From: Vicia villosa
Lineage: Eukaryota; Streptophyta; Magnoliopsida; Fabales; Fabaceae
Assembly: GCF_029867415.1 (NCBI RefSeq)
Contig: NW_026705728.1
Span: forward strand, 1-64,000
DNA length: 64,000 nucleotides
Direction: 5' to 3'
The stretch's first letter is position 1. Every line of letters begins with the position of its first letter. The position numbers were made by a program, and so were the translations under genes. This document shows, piece by piece, positions 45,974 to 56,161 of this stretch. Under the pieces are notes generated by a model. It was given only the letters and a program-made list of their open reading frames with translations, was not told the DNA's origin and searched no databases.

Positions 45974-46835
45974 TTCAATCCAGAGTTAGTGTCTTTGTGT
46001 TCAACCTAGAGTTGACTTTCCATTCATCTTTTAACTCCGAGTTAATTATCTTTTCCCTCTCGACCCAGAGTTGATGGTTATCTCTTCTTTTATTCAACCC
46101 AGAGTTGATCTTTTTCTTGTTCCTTTCTCAACCCAGAGTTGAAGGATATCTTTTCTTTTATTCAACCCAGAGTTGATCTTATTTCTCCTTCCCACTCAAC
46201 CCATAGTTGACGGTTACTCCTAATTGTCTATCTTCCCTCTTTCAACCCAGAGTTGAATTACTTTCTCTCAACCCAGAGTTGATCTTCTTTCTTTCTCTCA
46301 ACCCAGAGTTGATCTTATTTTTCTCTCAACCCAGAGTTGATCTTCTTTCTTTCTCTCAACCCCGAGTTGATCTTCTTTCTCTCTCAACCCAGAGTTGATC
46401 TTCTTTCTTTCTCAACCCAGAGTTGACTTCCTTTTCTTCTTCAACCCAGAGTTGATACCCTTGCTCAACCCGGAGTTGATGCCTATATCTCAGCCCATTA
46501 ATATTGATTTCCTTTTTCATTCTCAATCCAGAATTGATGTTTACCTCTTATTCAACCCAGAGTTGACTTTCCTTTATTCTTCAACCCAGAGTTGACGGTC
46601 ATCCTTTATTCAATCCAGAATTGATTATTTCCCACTCAACCCAGAGTTGATGGTTTTCTTTTATCTTTTCCCACTCAACCCAGAATTGATGGTTATTTCT
46701 TTCTCAACCCAGAGTTGATGCCCATGTCTTGTTCCACTAATACTGATTTCCCTTTATTCTTCCACCCGGAGTTGACCTACTTTTCTTTTTCAACCCAGAG
46801 TTGATGTGCATTTCATTTCTAACCCAGAGTTAATT
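45974..46835 (+). repeat. Array of about 27 short hairpins TCAAC-CCAGA-GTTGA
   Basis: The 15-base unit has 5-bp complementary arms and loop CCAGA, spaced about 20-45 bases apart in pyrimidine-rich sequence. Several variants keep pairing: TCAAT...ATTGA (46523, 46609), TTAAC...GTTAA (46031), TAAC...GTTA (46820). A few copies are mismatched (for example 46675). It ends about 180 bp before the 3' LTR, the position of the hypervariable 3' UTR repeats of Ogre relatives. Confidence 0.85.
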
Positions 46836-47002
46836 TGTTCATCCATAATTGATAGAATTTTCCTCAGTGGGTGTGACACCATCTTTTCCCCAGTGGATCC
46901 TATCTCATCAGGCAAATTTTCAGGTTCACGTGGTATTTAATCTTCTTCTACCTCGAATGCTCGAAAGGCTAGCGCCAATCTCACTTTCAGGTTTAAGACC
47001 AT

Positions 47003-47016
47003 TAAATAGGGGCAGC
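47003..47016 (+). other. Polypurine tract of the gag-only element
   Basis: TAAATAGGGGCAGC directly precedes the 3' LTR start TGTTGCACC. It is close to the Ogre tract at 13669-13684. Confidence 0.8.
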
Positions 47017-50000
47017 TGTTGCACCCCAAAATTTGCCCATCCAATTTTTATTTCGAACCAGCTTATGCATCTTATAATCTCATTCATTTAGGTCTTCCTA
47101 CATACCATGCATTTATTACATAAACTTGGGATCATTGGAAAAGGAGCATGTTGCTCCAAGAGTCCACATGATTTGAATGTCTACACCTAACATGGAAGAT
47201 CTCATTGATGTAATTAAGTATCGTTTCACTGTGCTTGTGTTGTCAGATGGAATTTTAGAGGTGAACCAAAGATAACCATGGCGTAACTTGTTTCTCAAAG
47301 CTCATCGAGATCTTTGATCCTCAATTGAGGATTGAATTCATTTCATTACACGTGGCAAGTTCTGAACAAGATTTCAATGTTTAATATGGAAAAGAACCGT
47401 GTGCAGGAGCATTTTGGGGTTTAGGGAGCATCAATAAGGATTTTGACTTTTGGTCAAAATCAACGAGGACATTTCGGCTGTTGACCAAGGTCATATTGGA
47501 ATTTTATTCTTGTCTGTCATGCCATTGCTACAAAGAGAATATTTAAGGTTGAAACGATGAAGGACAAACTAATGTATCCAACTCAAAGTTAAAGAAGCCA
47601 TTACATTTTCAAGACAGGCTTAATTGGCATTACACTTTCTTACTATTTCATGAATTACATCACAAAGGAAAATATACAGAGAACCATATAAATGTCGAGC
47701 AAGCTACAATGAATATATTCCTAAAGTTGCTTCAAGCTTGCATCACACCAACTCCAGGACCTCATGATCATTCTTCAAAGTCCACATGATGCTAGGCTTT
47801 AATTATATTAACCTGCATAACAGAGAGTCAATTCAGCTTCGGTTTGCGGCAAACTCGACTCTGGTTCACACAGTAAAAAAAACCAATACCATCAAGAGCC
47901 TGCATAATACATAGAAACAAGCTCAGAATCGACAGTGCTATACCAAAGAAAAAACACAGGTTATATCAATCCATACATTCAAACATTCACCTATACATAT
48001 ACATACAAAAAAATCAGTCCCTACATCAATACACACACATACCAACCCATCAAACCAATACAGAAATCAATATACCCTACATCTATACCATCACGAACAC
48101 ATCCCAGCCCTGCATAACACATGTTCAAACAGTTCAGCTTTCACCATGAAAAAAGAAAAAAGAGTAAACCTGATCCTATATTCAACTAACAGTTTTGTGA
48201 CCAATAACCCACCCTCTGATTCATGACTATAATTAACCGAGTAACTATTCCATCCAACTTTACACTAACGGTTATTAGCATACTAACACTAACTGCTTGT
48301 ATTTACTATTAACTCCCTAATTCAGCTTTTAACTATCACACTAGTTCACAACAAACAGATAACAAAACAGTTTCGTGACTAACTTCCATAACCTACAACC
48401 ACCCTGTAACTAACAAACAGAAAGCTAACAGAATCCTAACATCTAACAGATTTATTGAACGGATTTCAACAGAAAAAGGAGAAGTGTAACTAACCTCATT
48501 AACCTCAGATACAAGCTATTCCACTTCTATAAAACCAGAACTTCCATTCACGCATCAACGACCATTCTCCATCTTTTCCAGATTCTCATCTTCATCATCA
48601 TCTTCATCCTCTCTCCACTTCACATCCATCTTCATCTCTCAGCCCCTCTTCCTTCTTCACCACCTCTGCAACGTTCACCAAATCTCTCTCACTCTTCATA
48701 CCTCAAACCTCGATTCTTCTTCACCTAACCTTCAATCTTCCTCTATCTTCATCGAGGACAACCTGGAAATTCAAAGAAGAACGGAGTGAAAGAAAACAGA
48801 AAAGAGTAATAAACGGTTTCTTCCTTGATTCATCTTCAACTCACCTTCATCCATACTCAAGAACGCAACAACGCAACATCAATCATCAATCTCCATCGCC
48901 ATATCAGCAACCTTCAACTCTTCATCAATCCGCTTCAAGATTCGGCGTCACAAAACCGCACCCTCCCGCGACATCACCACCGCAACTTCGTTGGAAGATT
49001 CGAGTGGCCGCCGTCACTATTCCAAGTTGGAGAGGAGAGAACTGAGTTCGCGATTGGGACGAAAGAGATTGGAACATAAATTCGAGCTCGGAGAAGAAGA
49101 TTGAAAGAGTCGGAGCTATCCGTCACCGCCGTTTGATCGGAGAAGAAGAGCAGAATCGCCGCCGCGCCTCGTTTTTGCAAAGAGAGAGACGAGAGTCGAG
49201 AGAGGGAGTTCAAAGGTTACATCTGCAGAACCCTAATCCCTTTTAATTTTCAATTCTTTTTTTATTTTCCAATTTGATGTTAATAAGTTGATTTAATGTT
49301 AATTAGGTAGCTATAATCCGGCTTACTTAAGTTTTAATCTGGATTAGTGAATCTGAATGATGGACCGAAAACGTTCTTGGGCCCAAGCTCTTTTGGCAAT
49401 TTCTGAAAACAAACAATAAACAGTGCTGTGGGCCAATTCCCTGGGCCTGCGCCTGAATTGCTATTCACACCAATAATTCAATATTCTCACCCCTGTTTAC
49501 ATTGTTATTTTAGATTATATTAGATTTTTTGCCCACTTCTTTTAATAATAAAGTCACTAATTTTTCTACTATCATCCTTAGACTTTAATCCAATTTTTTG
49601 ACATATAAAAATAATCATAAAAAAATATTAGTTTTTAGGCTATTTGTTTTTAGTCTTTTTACTTGATTTGTAGTCCAATTCCCTTTCATAAAAATCAATA
49701 AAAATAATAGTACTTTTAATTCACTTTTGTGCTATATTTTGACTTGTTCTCTATTTCATGCTCTTGTACTATTTTCATGTATCCTACTTGTTGACTTCTA
49801 ATTGTGACTTTAATCTTCATGTTTCTTTTATTCCTAACCTTTAGGTAGAAACCATGATAACATTAGGTAGAAATCCCATTTCATATTAGGCTAGTTTTTA
49901 CTTAGGCTAGTTTCTTTTCCTTTCAACTTTAAAACATTTAACAAATGCTTGACTGATTCCCCTAAAATATACCAACAATTCATCTAAAACATCTAACAAT

Positions 50001-50566
50001 GATCAAAACTCCATAAAAAGGGACATTCCCATTAAAAGACACAAACCATATTCTTCTTTTTTCTTTTGCCTCCGAGGCGCTTAAGAGCACGTTATTTCCG
50101 CTCCATTCCCAGCTTAAGACTCCAGAGGTCGAGCAGCGGAGTGTGAATGCAACTGTTCAATTAAAAAACACAAAAACAAACAAAAACTAAAGAACCGAAC
50201 TACGGCGCTCTGATTTCTGAAAAGGATACGTAGGCATTAGGTCGCGGGGCCTAAGCGAGCACAATTATTTATAAACCTTTTTTTTCCCCGTGTTTCTTTT
50301 CTTTCATTTGCATGCATTTCCTTAGTAATTAAGCTTTAGACTTATAGCATACACCCTTTAGATAGCAACAAACATAGGTGGATACCATCGAGTACGATGG
50401 GCGTGAGGGGTGCTAGCACCTTCCCCTCGCGTAACCGACTCCCGTACCCTATCTCTGGTCGCAAGACCTTCTCTTATCCTTATTCTAGGTTTTCCGATAT
50501 TCCTTTCCCTCTTTGGGATAAATATATTGGTGGCGACTCTGTTCATCATTTCGCGAGCGTGCGACA
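47017..50566 (+). repeat. 3' LTR of the gag-only element
   Basis: Nearly identical copy of 37759-41307. Differences noticed include one extra base near 47393, A/G near 48272, T/A near 48415, C/T near 49936, and C/G near 50428. Confidence 0.97.
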
Positions 50567-50571
50567 GGAAA
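50567..50571. repeat. Target site duplication of the gag-only element, right copy (GGAAA)
   Basis: Second copy of 37754-37758. Outer Tat sequence resumes after it. Confidence 0.95.
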
Positions 50572-50968
50572 GACTCCTGCCTACGACCAACATCCACGAC
50601 GCACCCTCCTAGGTCCATCAGATCTGACCAACTACCATCGAACTACGTTAGAAAAAGGTGCTCGCGAGATAAGGTGACCACCCCCAACGATGGTCGGCAA
50701 ACACATACCCTAATCGAGACACGCAACCTCTTTCGCTCGTCGCATTTAAACTATCCCCTTCTAATTCAAAGGATGGATATCTCATTCAACTGTCTTCGCT
50801 CGGCCTATTCTTGTTTCACTCAGCAAACGCATATGAAAGAATAACAATTTCCTAAATCTACTCGGCACACTCATCAACCTTGCTCGCTGTACTCTTAAAT
50901 CTTGCTCGCTACACTCAAACTAGAACATAAATCTTAAATAGATATAAAGGAGAAGACGGGGAACTTAC

Positions 50969-51045
50969 TTGAGAGAGCGGAGGAGAGATGCACGAGACGA
51001 AGAAGAGAGCTCAGAGCGAGTCTTGGAAGTTTTCAAAATGCTAAG
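50969..51045 (-). promoter_or_regulatory. Predicted first (non-coding) exon of the antisense gene
   Basis: On the minus strand a CT-rich leader (CTCTCTTCTTCGTCTCGTGC region) lies between the TATA box and the GTAAGT donor. The start near 51045 is set only by distance to the TATA box. Confidence 0.5.
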
Positions 51046-51070
51046 TGATAAATGAATGATCTTCTCGCTC

Positions 51071-51078
51071 TTTATATA
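51071..51078 (-). promoter_or_regulatory. TATA box of the antisense gene
   Basis: TTCTATATAAAGAG on the minus strand, a strong plant TATA box. It lies in the outer element 3' UTR, pointing away from the LTR and towards the antisense ORF. Confidence 0.65.
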
Positions 51079-51512
51079 GAAGAAGGAGGCCAAAGGGTGT
51101 CATGATGGCCTAGGCAGCCTAGGAGGCGCAATCATTGACTGCACCCTCAAGGCGGCTCCAAGCATGGGAAAGCGCCAAGTGTCATTAAAGTGTCTTGGAA
51201 AACCCAAACGGCGCAGCCGGTACTTATTCCGAAACGGCGCTACAATAATGGCAGTCTCAACAGTCGCCACCTGTCAGTCAAACTCTGACAAGGGGCAACC
51301 GAAACGTGTCAAGTGGAAACAAAAGGGACAGTCGTCTCCCCGGCCGGTCCCCGAGAACGCGAGCCGGTCACCTCTTCGGTCTTGCCTCCAAGCAGCAACT
51401 CCTCTCCCCGCGAACCCAAGCGTCCGAGGAGAGCCTAGTTGACGACAAACGTCCGTACCCGTGCTCGGCCAGCCTCTTGGTTAAAGTCATCACTCTCACA
51501 AAGACTAACGAC
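51079..51512. other. Outer Tat element 3' UTR, upstream region of the antisense promoter
   Basis: GC-rich, no recognisable protein. Frames at 51164-51442 and 51306-51545 lack known domains. It may hold upstream elements of the antisense promoter. Confidence 0.45.
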
Positions 51513-51523
51513 TTGGGGGCTCC
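51513..51523 (+). other. Polypurine tract of the outer Tat element
   Basis: TTGGGGGCTCC directly precedes the LTR start TGTTCTGG. G-rich tract and position fit plus-strand priming. Confidence 0.65.
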
Positions 51524-51982
51524 TGTTCTGGACTGGGCCGAGTAGGCCCAGCTCCTCCTTCTAGCCGAGCAGGCCCAAAGCATTTGGGCCCATTTACTTG
51601 GTAGTCATTACAGTCTGCCCAAGCACGAAGACCACGCGTCACGCTTCAGCGAAGGATCCGGTCAACCTCCTCCGGATCCTACGCCACGCTCACCCAGGAC
51701 GTGGGTCACCTGCTGACTCAACCCTAGCACAAGGGTGTTCTGGAAGTTTCCTAGCACGTGGGCCTCCAACTGGATTTGGCCCAATTAGGAAACCTTGGCC
51801 CAGCGCTAGGGGCTATAAATACCCTCTTTCACTAGAGGGTCAGGTATCATATTCTTCACTCTCTAAACCTTCATTCTCTGATAGCTACTGACTTTAGCAT
51901 CGGAGGACCTTGTAGGTACCCCCCATCTTGCTCTTCAAACCAGATTCTGCCGCCTTGACGATTCTTCTGATCAGGGTACGAT

Positions 51983-51984
<2 letters not shown>
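51524..51984 (+). repeat. 3' LTR of the outer Tat element, 461 bp
   Basis: Starts TGTTCTGGAC and ends GTACGATCA. A TATA box lies at 51814. The 5' copy is missing at the 7150 junction, so the boundaries rest on TG...CA, the polypurine tract and the abrupt change to a TA repeat. Confidence 0.7.
51814..51821 (+). promoter_or_regulatory. TATA box in the outer LTR
   Basis: GGCTATAAATACCC, followed after about 30 bases by the probable transcript start. It points out of the element towards the MLP gene 1.2 kb away. Confidence 0.7.

Positions 51985-52022
<38 letters not shown>
51985..52022. repeat. TA microsatellite
   Basis: About 19 TA units directly after the LTR end. Insertion of the outer element into an AT repeat, or growth of a repeat at the border, are both possible. 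Confidence 0.95.
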
Positions 52023-52030
<8 letters not shown>

Positions 52031-52373
52031 AAAGAAAATTGAAAATTGAAATGACCACTTAAATAAGTAAAAGAAATATAAAATAAAATAATTAATGATG
52101 TAGCCCGGGTTAGATTAGATGGCATGACATTGAGAACATGCATCTACCACGTGCTGCATATTTTAATTCGTTGCTTCTATTTTTGTTTAATCAATAATGT
52201 TATCTATTTTCTTTTATTTTATTCAATAATTATTTAATTTAAAAAAGAAAAATTAACGGAGGGTAAGATAAAATACCTAACTCATCAAATAGACAGAGAA
52301 TAAGATAATTGGATACGTTTCAATAATCTCTCAAAAGAATTTCTAAAACACAAGTCAAACTGAACATATATTA
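52023..52373. other. AT-rich intergenic sequence
   Basis: No gene or repeat recognised. It is the first stretch of the window that looks like host non-repeat DNA. Confidence 0.5.
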
Positions 52374-52375
52374 TA

Positions 52376-52648
52376 CTACCTCTGATCCATATTATTTGTC
52401 ACATTTAGTTATTTCACACAGATTAAAAGACAGTAATAAATAAAAGAGAATAATATCTTTATTATATTATCTTGATTAACTATTGATATATTAAAATTAA
52501 CATTAATTTTGAGAAAACAATAAATTAAAAGTATTTATTAGAGAGTATAATTGGAAGATTAAATATAAAATTGTCTTGATAATTTAAAATGACAAGTATT
52601 TTTGGACAATTTTTTTTAAATGTGACAATTATTTTAAAACGTAGAGAA
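52376..52648. mobile_element. Stowaway-like MITE, about 273 bp
   Basis: Left end CTACCTCTGATCC resembles the Stowaway consensus CTCCCTCCGTCCC. The right end, read on the other strand, is TTCTCTACGTTTT, and TTGTCACATTT occurs inside both arms. TA flanks both ends (52374-52375 and 52649-52650), the Stowaway target. The interior is AT-rich without a gene. Confidence 0.65.
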
Positions 52649-52939
52649 TAAAAAAAAAACACTAATTTATCTCCCGATGATTTTTTCTTTACAAAGTTGT
52701 GTATAAATTACTTTTTAATTTAATTAACGAACAATATTGACATTCAAAAATACACGAATGATCCTTATTATATTAACTTTAAGTTAAAAATATGTGCAAT
52801 TCAGTTTGTAAGAAGATAAAAAGATTAATATTATTTTCTTGAATCTCCATTGATATTACACTTAATATAGTTAGGAATAAGAAAACATCAATTGTATAAT
52901 TTTAGGGGCGGAAAGAGGTATACAATGGACTAATTTCTT

Positions 52940-52949
52940 CTATTTAAGG
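52940..52949 (+). promoter_or_regulatory. Probable TATA box of the MLP-like gene
   Basis: CTATTTAAGG lies 85 bases before the ATG. The leader is pyrimidine-rich (CTTTATTTCTTCTCTTTC). Confidence 0.55.
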
Positions 52950-53024
52950 CATGGGGTTGCATATACTTTTCTCACATCATCCTTTATTTCTTCTCTTTCA
53001 TCTCTTAGTTTTATTTTTCCAAAA

Positions 53025-53907
53025 ATGGTTCTAGCTGGTAAGCTTAGTACTGAACTTGGTATCATAACACCCGCTGAAAAGTTCTTCAAACTATTCACAA
53101 CCAAACTTCACGAAGCACAAAACGTTTGTGAAAGAATTCATCATACCAAACTGCATGAAGGTGAAGACTGGCATCACACTGATTCGGTTAAACACTGGAC
53201 AATTGTCATAGGTAACTGTGTTTCTAATTCACCAAATCATCTTGTTTATATATGTGTTGAAAATATCATTAGAAGAGTTGTTTTCTATAATTCTTATGTG
53301 TAATTATTTTTTGGGTTAGTATTAGTTTTCATCCTGTAATACAGGCGAAATTCGCTTTATTTATTGTAAATTTTTTTTTAGTTTTTTCTATAATATTTTT
53401 TTTGTTTTGGTTACCTTCTAAGCGTGCAATTTAAATATCAAATTTGAAGAGAAATCAAACAAAAAAATATTACAAGGGTAAACTTTACATTTAAGGACAA
53501 AATATATAGTATTTTTATATTTCAAGAGCGTATTTGAAAAAATATATATTTACAATAAGAAACAAATTTCGCCCATATTACTGAGGGTTTTTTATATTTA
53601 ACCTTTATTTTTTATTTTTCTTGATATCACAATAGATGGTGAGGTACAGACATGTCACGAGAGTATTGAAGAAGTTGATGAACAGAACAAAAAAATCACT
53701 TGGAAGGTTTTTGGTGGAAATATTGATAATCACTATAAGATCTTTAAGCTCATCCTTGAAGTAACTGATAAAGCTGATGGTACTGCTGTTGTTAGATGTA
53801 CTCTTGAATATGAGAAAATCAATGAGGATATTGAGCCTCCAAATGGATGGATGGAGTACCTTAACAAATGCATTAGAGATATTGATGCTCATCTTTCCAA
53901 GTCATAA
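53025..53907 (+). CDS. MLP-like (major latex protein) gene, Bet v 1 superfamily, two exons
   Basis: The only intact host gene seen. Exon 1 is 53025-53211, intron 53212-53635 (ATAG|GTAACTG ... CAATAG|ATGG), exon 2 53636-53907 ending in TAA; the product has 152 residues, the usual MLP length. The intron falls in phase 1 after HWTIVI, the conserved site in this family. Family features: LAGKLSTELGI start, KHWTIVIDG, KITWKVFGGNI, YEKINEDIEPP and the C-terminal helix MEYLNKCIRDIDAHL. MLP-like proteins are small cytosolic proteins with a hydrophobic pocket, linked to ligand binding and stress or development; the ligand here cannot be told. AATAAA at 54085-54090 may be the polyadenylation signal. Confidence 0.88.
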
Positions 53908-54332
53908 AGAAAGTAAGAAATAAGGTGGAATGAGTTAATGGATGGTGTTGGCTTAAGGGTTCATCTTTATAATTAATAAGTGTGACGTTTGTAATATTGT
54001 GGTTGCATATGCATATTGGCTTTTTGTTTTCGTTTCTATGTGTGATCGGTTGAAGAGTGTTACTTAAATTATGTGATGCAAATCAATAAATGGATATTTC
54101 TTTGTTTTGTTATTAGTACTAGCGTCCAAATGTTTGTCCACTTTTTTTGTTTTGTTATGATGTTTAGTTGTCTAATTTTGATTAACATTTACAAGTTATT
54201 TATATATTTTATATGTTTTTAAATACTTATTAAAAAAATAGGACTTCTTTTATATAACACATGCACATAAAATTAATTATATAGAAACGTAGATTATAAA
54301 ATTGTACGGGCTAAACAAAAGGTAAAGATAGC
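53908..54332 (+). other. 3' UTR of the MLP gene and intergenic sequence
   Basis: AATAAA at 54085. After that only AT-rich sequence up to the Athila-like LTR. No other gene seen. Confidence 0.6.
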
Positions 54333-55208
54333 TGATGACACGCAAATACATCGTTTATTTGATTTAATTAATACATGTTTTTTAGTTGTCTTGAATTGCA
54401 TTTGCATAATACTATTATGTTGGTATTTAGTTTATTTCCAGGTACTTAGTCATTTTAGAGGCATATGCAAAAAACGAAGCAAAACAGACAAAAGAAATGA
54501 AAGAAATGGAGCAATTTACACAAGATACGTTGTTCGACTGTTTTGACCATAACTCCTGAACCGTAAATAAGAATGACGCCCCGTTCGAAGCTTTGGAAAG
54601 CTAACGCAGAGATCTACAACCGTGAAAAATATGATGTCCGCAGACACTGAATAAGGGGCCGCGGGCGCCGAGCTTAACTGACCCTCAAACTGCCACGATC
54701 CCACGATCTTCTCAATTTTCAAAGGCCGCGGGCGTGGACTTCACGTTTTGTTTCCAGGTTAAAATCACTTTTTTACTAAGTTAAGTAATTAATTTCTTAA
54801 AAATAGGTTTGCTACTTTAAGGTTTGAAGCACCTTTTATAAGTGACAATAAAAGGATTTGATTAAAGAGTAAACTCGGTTCTTAGTACACGAAAGAGACA
54901 AGTTCATGTTAAATTGTTCCCTTCTATAAGTAGAAAATATTGCTCCATAAATAGTTCTAAATGGATACAACGGGAACATTGTTTGATAAATGAGAATTAC
55001 ATTCGAACATGTCTTTTATCTGCATTTATTTTATCCCTTTATTTTCCTGCACTGCACACATTTCAAATAATCGATCCGCCTTAGATAAACACCATAACAA
55101 TCTGTAACGATGGATTTGACTGTTGGTCTCTGTGGATCGATAATCTTTTATATTACTTCGATAGGCTGTGCACTTGCAGTCATATTTTAGACTCTTTAAA
55201 CAGACCCA
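54333..55208 (+). repeat. Athila-like LTR 1, rearranged
   Basis: Starts TGATGACACGCAAATACAT like LTR 2 at 57431 and ends GACCCA before the primer site. Compared with LTR 2 it lacks about 0.8 kb of the middle (TATA region) and carries about 0.15 kb absent from LTR 2 (54395-54540). Confidence 0.8.
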
Positions 55209-55217
55209 TTATGTTTT

Positions 55218-55235
55218 TGGCGCTGTTGCCGGGGA
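55218..55235 (+). other. Athila-type primer binding site 1
   Basis: TGGCGCTGTTGCCGGGGA differs by one base from TGGCGCCGTTGCCGGGGA, the Asp-tRNA type site common in Athila-like elements. Confidence 0.8.
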
Positions 55236-55389
55236 CCAACTATGTCAAAATTTTGTACCCTGTTATTACACTGTATAGACTAAAGCAATTTTTCTCTATT
55301 ACTATGTATCACCAACATTTTCTCTACAACTGTTACTCCCAGTATTTTGAGCAACACAAGGTGCTCATAAATACGACCTCGAAATAACA

Positions 55390-56161
55390 TTGGAGGATCT
55401 CCTTGAAACGCTAACTCTCTCTAGGATAAAATCCAAGATGGATCGCTTTGTAGCGACAGAAACTTTCCAAATTGAAGAGTTTAGAAGACAAAATCTCCAA
55501 ACTAATGTAAACCTTAAGCAGTTAAACACTATGGTCGAGTCCCTACTGACTCACAACAAGGCATTGGAGGCTCAAATCTCCCTACTTCCACAAACACCTC
55601 TAGGACCCTCCCTTGAGGAGCATGTGAATGTTGTAACAACCAGTAGTGAAAAACAAATTTAAAGCCTTGAATAGAGTGATAACGAGGTTGGGGAAATTTA
55701 TGATGAGAAAATAGTAGAGATTGAGAAAAATCCACCAGCACCACCCGAAAGGGAGGTCGTCGAAGAGGTGGAGAAGGAAGCACCTTATGTTCCTCCTCAC
55801 TACAACCCACCTATTCTTCTCCCGAAAAGTTTTGTGGAAACTAAGGTAGACTCCCAAACCAAAAGGTATGTTGTGGTTTTGGAAAATATCCACACTAATG
55901 TACTTTTGTCTGGAGTATTACATAAAAAGAAAAAAATCAAAGGATCACGAAACTAGGGAAGTCATTAGTGTCAAGAGAGGAATATTAACCTTTGAGGTGG
56001 TAGATGAAAGAAATAAACCCAAACCTGAGAAGCTAACAGATCTAGAACCACCCCACAAGCTCAGAAGTCTGAAACACCATACAGAAGGAAGAAAAGAAAA
56101 GGTGAGGGATATGAAAGATGGCGTGATAACTGGCCATGGAAACCGAAGATTGAGCCGTTGA
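55390..56161 (+). pseudogene. Athila-like gag remnant, copy A
   Basis: Frame 55390-55662 (MEDLLETLTLSRIKSKMDRF...LTHNKALEAQIS) resembles the C-terminal spacer of Athila gag. After a stop the frame goes on with a Pro/Glu-rich part (EVVEEVEKEAPYVPPHYNPPILLP), which resembles the gag-protease border. A third part (KPEKLTDLEPPHKLRS) has no known match. No protease, RT or integrase is seen, so the element is non-autonomous. Copy B at 59114 is co-linear. Confidence 0.6.

Larger units (their letters stand above)
37759..50566 (+). mobile_element. Gag-only Ty3/gypsy (Tat/Ogre-related) element, 12.8 kb
   Basis: LTR, Arg-type primer site, gag, a long non-coding internal part with a hairpin array, polypurine tract and LTR. 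No protease, RT or integrase is seen, so it needs proteins from another element. Primer site and polypurine tract are nearly those of the Ogre element in this window and the gag cores are related. The LTRs are 3549 and 3550 bp and I noticed only about ten differences between them, so the insertion is very recent, probably younger than the Ogre insertion. Confidence 0.95.
37668..50968 (-). other. Predicted 5'-UTR intron of the antisense gene, now split by a 12.8-kb insertion
   Basis: Donor CTCAA|GTAAGTTC at 50968-50967 and acceptor CTGCTTTTCAG| at 37669-37668, four bases before the ATG. Without the nested element and one target copy the intron would be about 490 bp. The inference rests on splice-site quality, TATA position and the CT-rich exon. 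Confidence 0.55.

Noticed and set aside
45974..46835. CRISPR-like array
   Set aside because: The repeat is only 15 bases, spacers are short, variable and pyrimidine-rich, and the context is a plant LTR element.
51164..51545. ORFs 51164-51442 and 51306-51545
   Set aside because: No known domain; GC-rich UTR of the outer element next to the antisense promoter.
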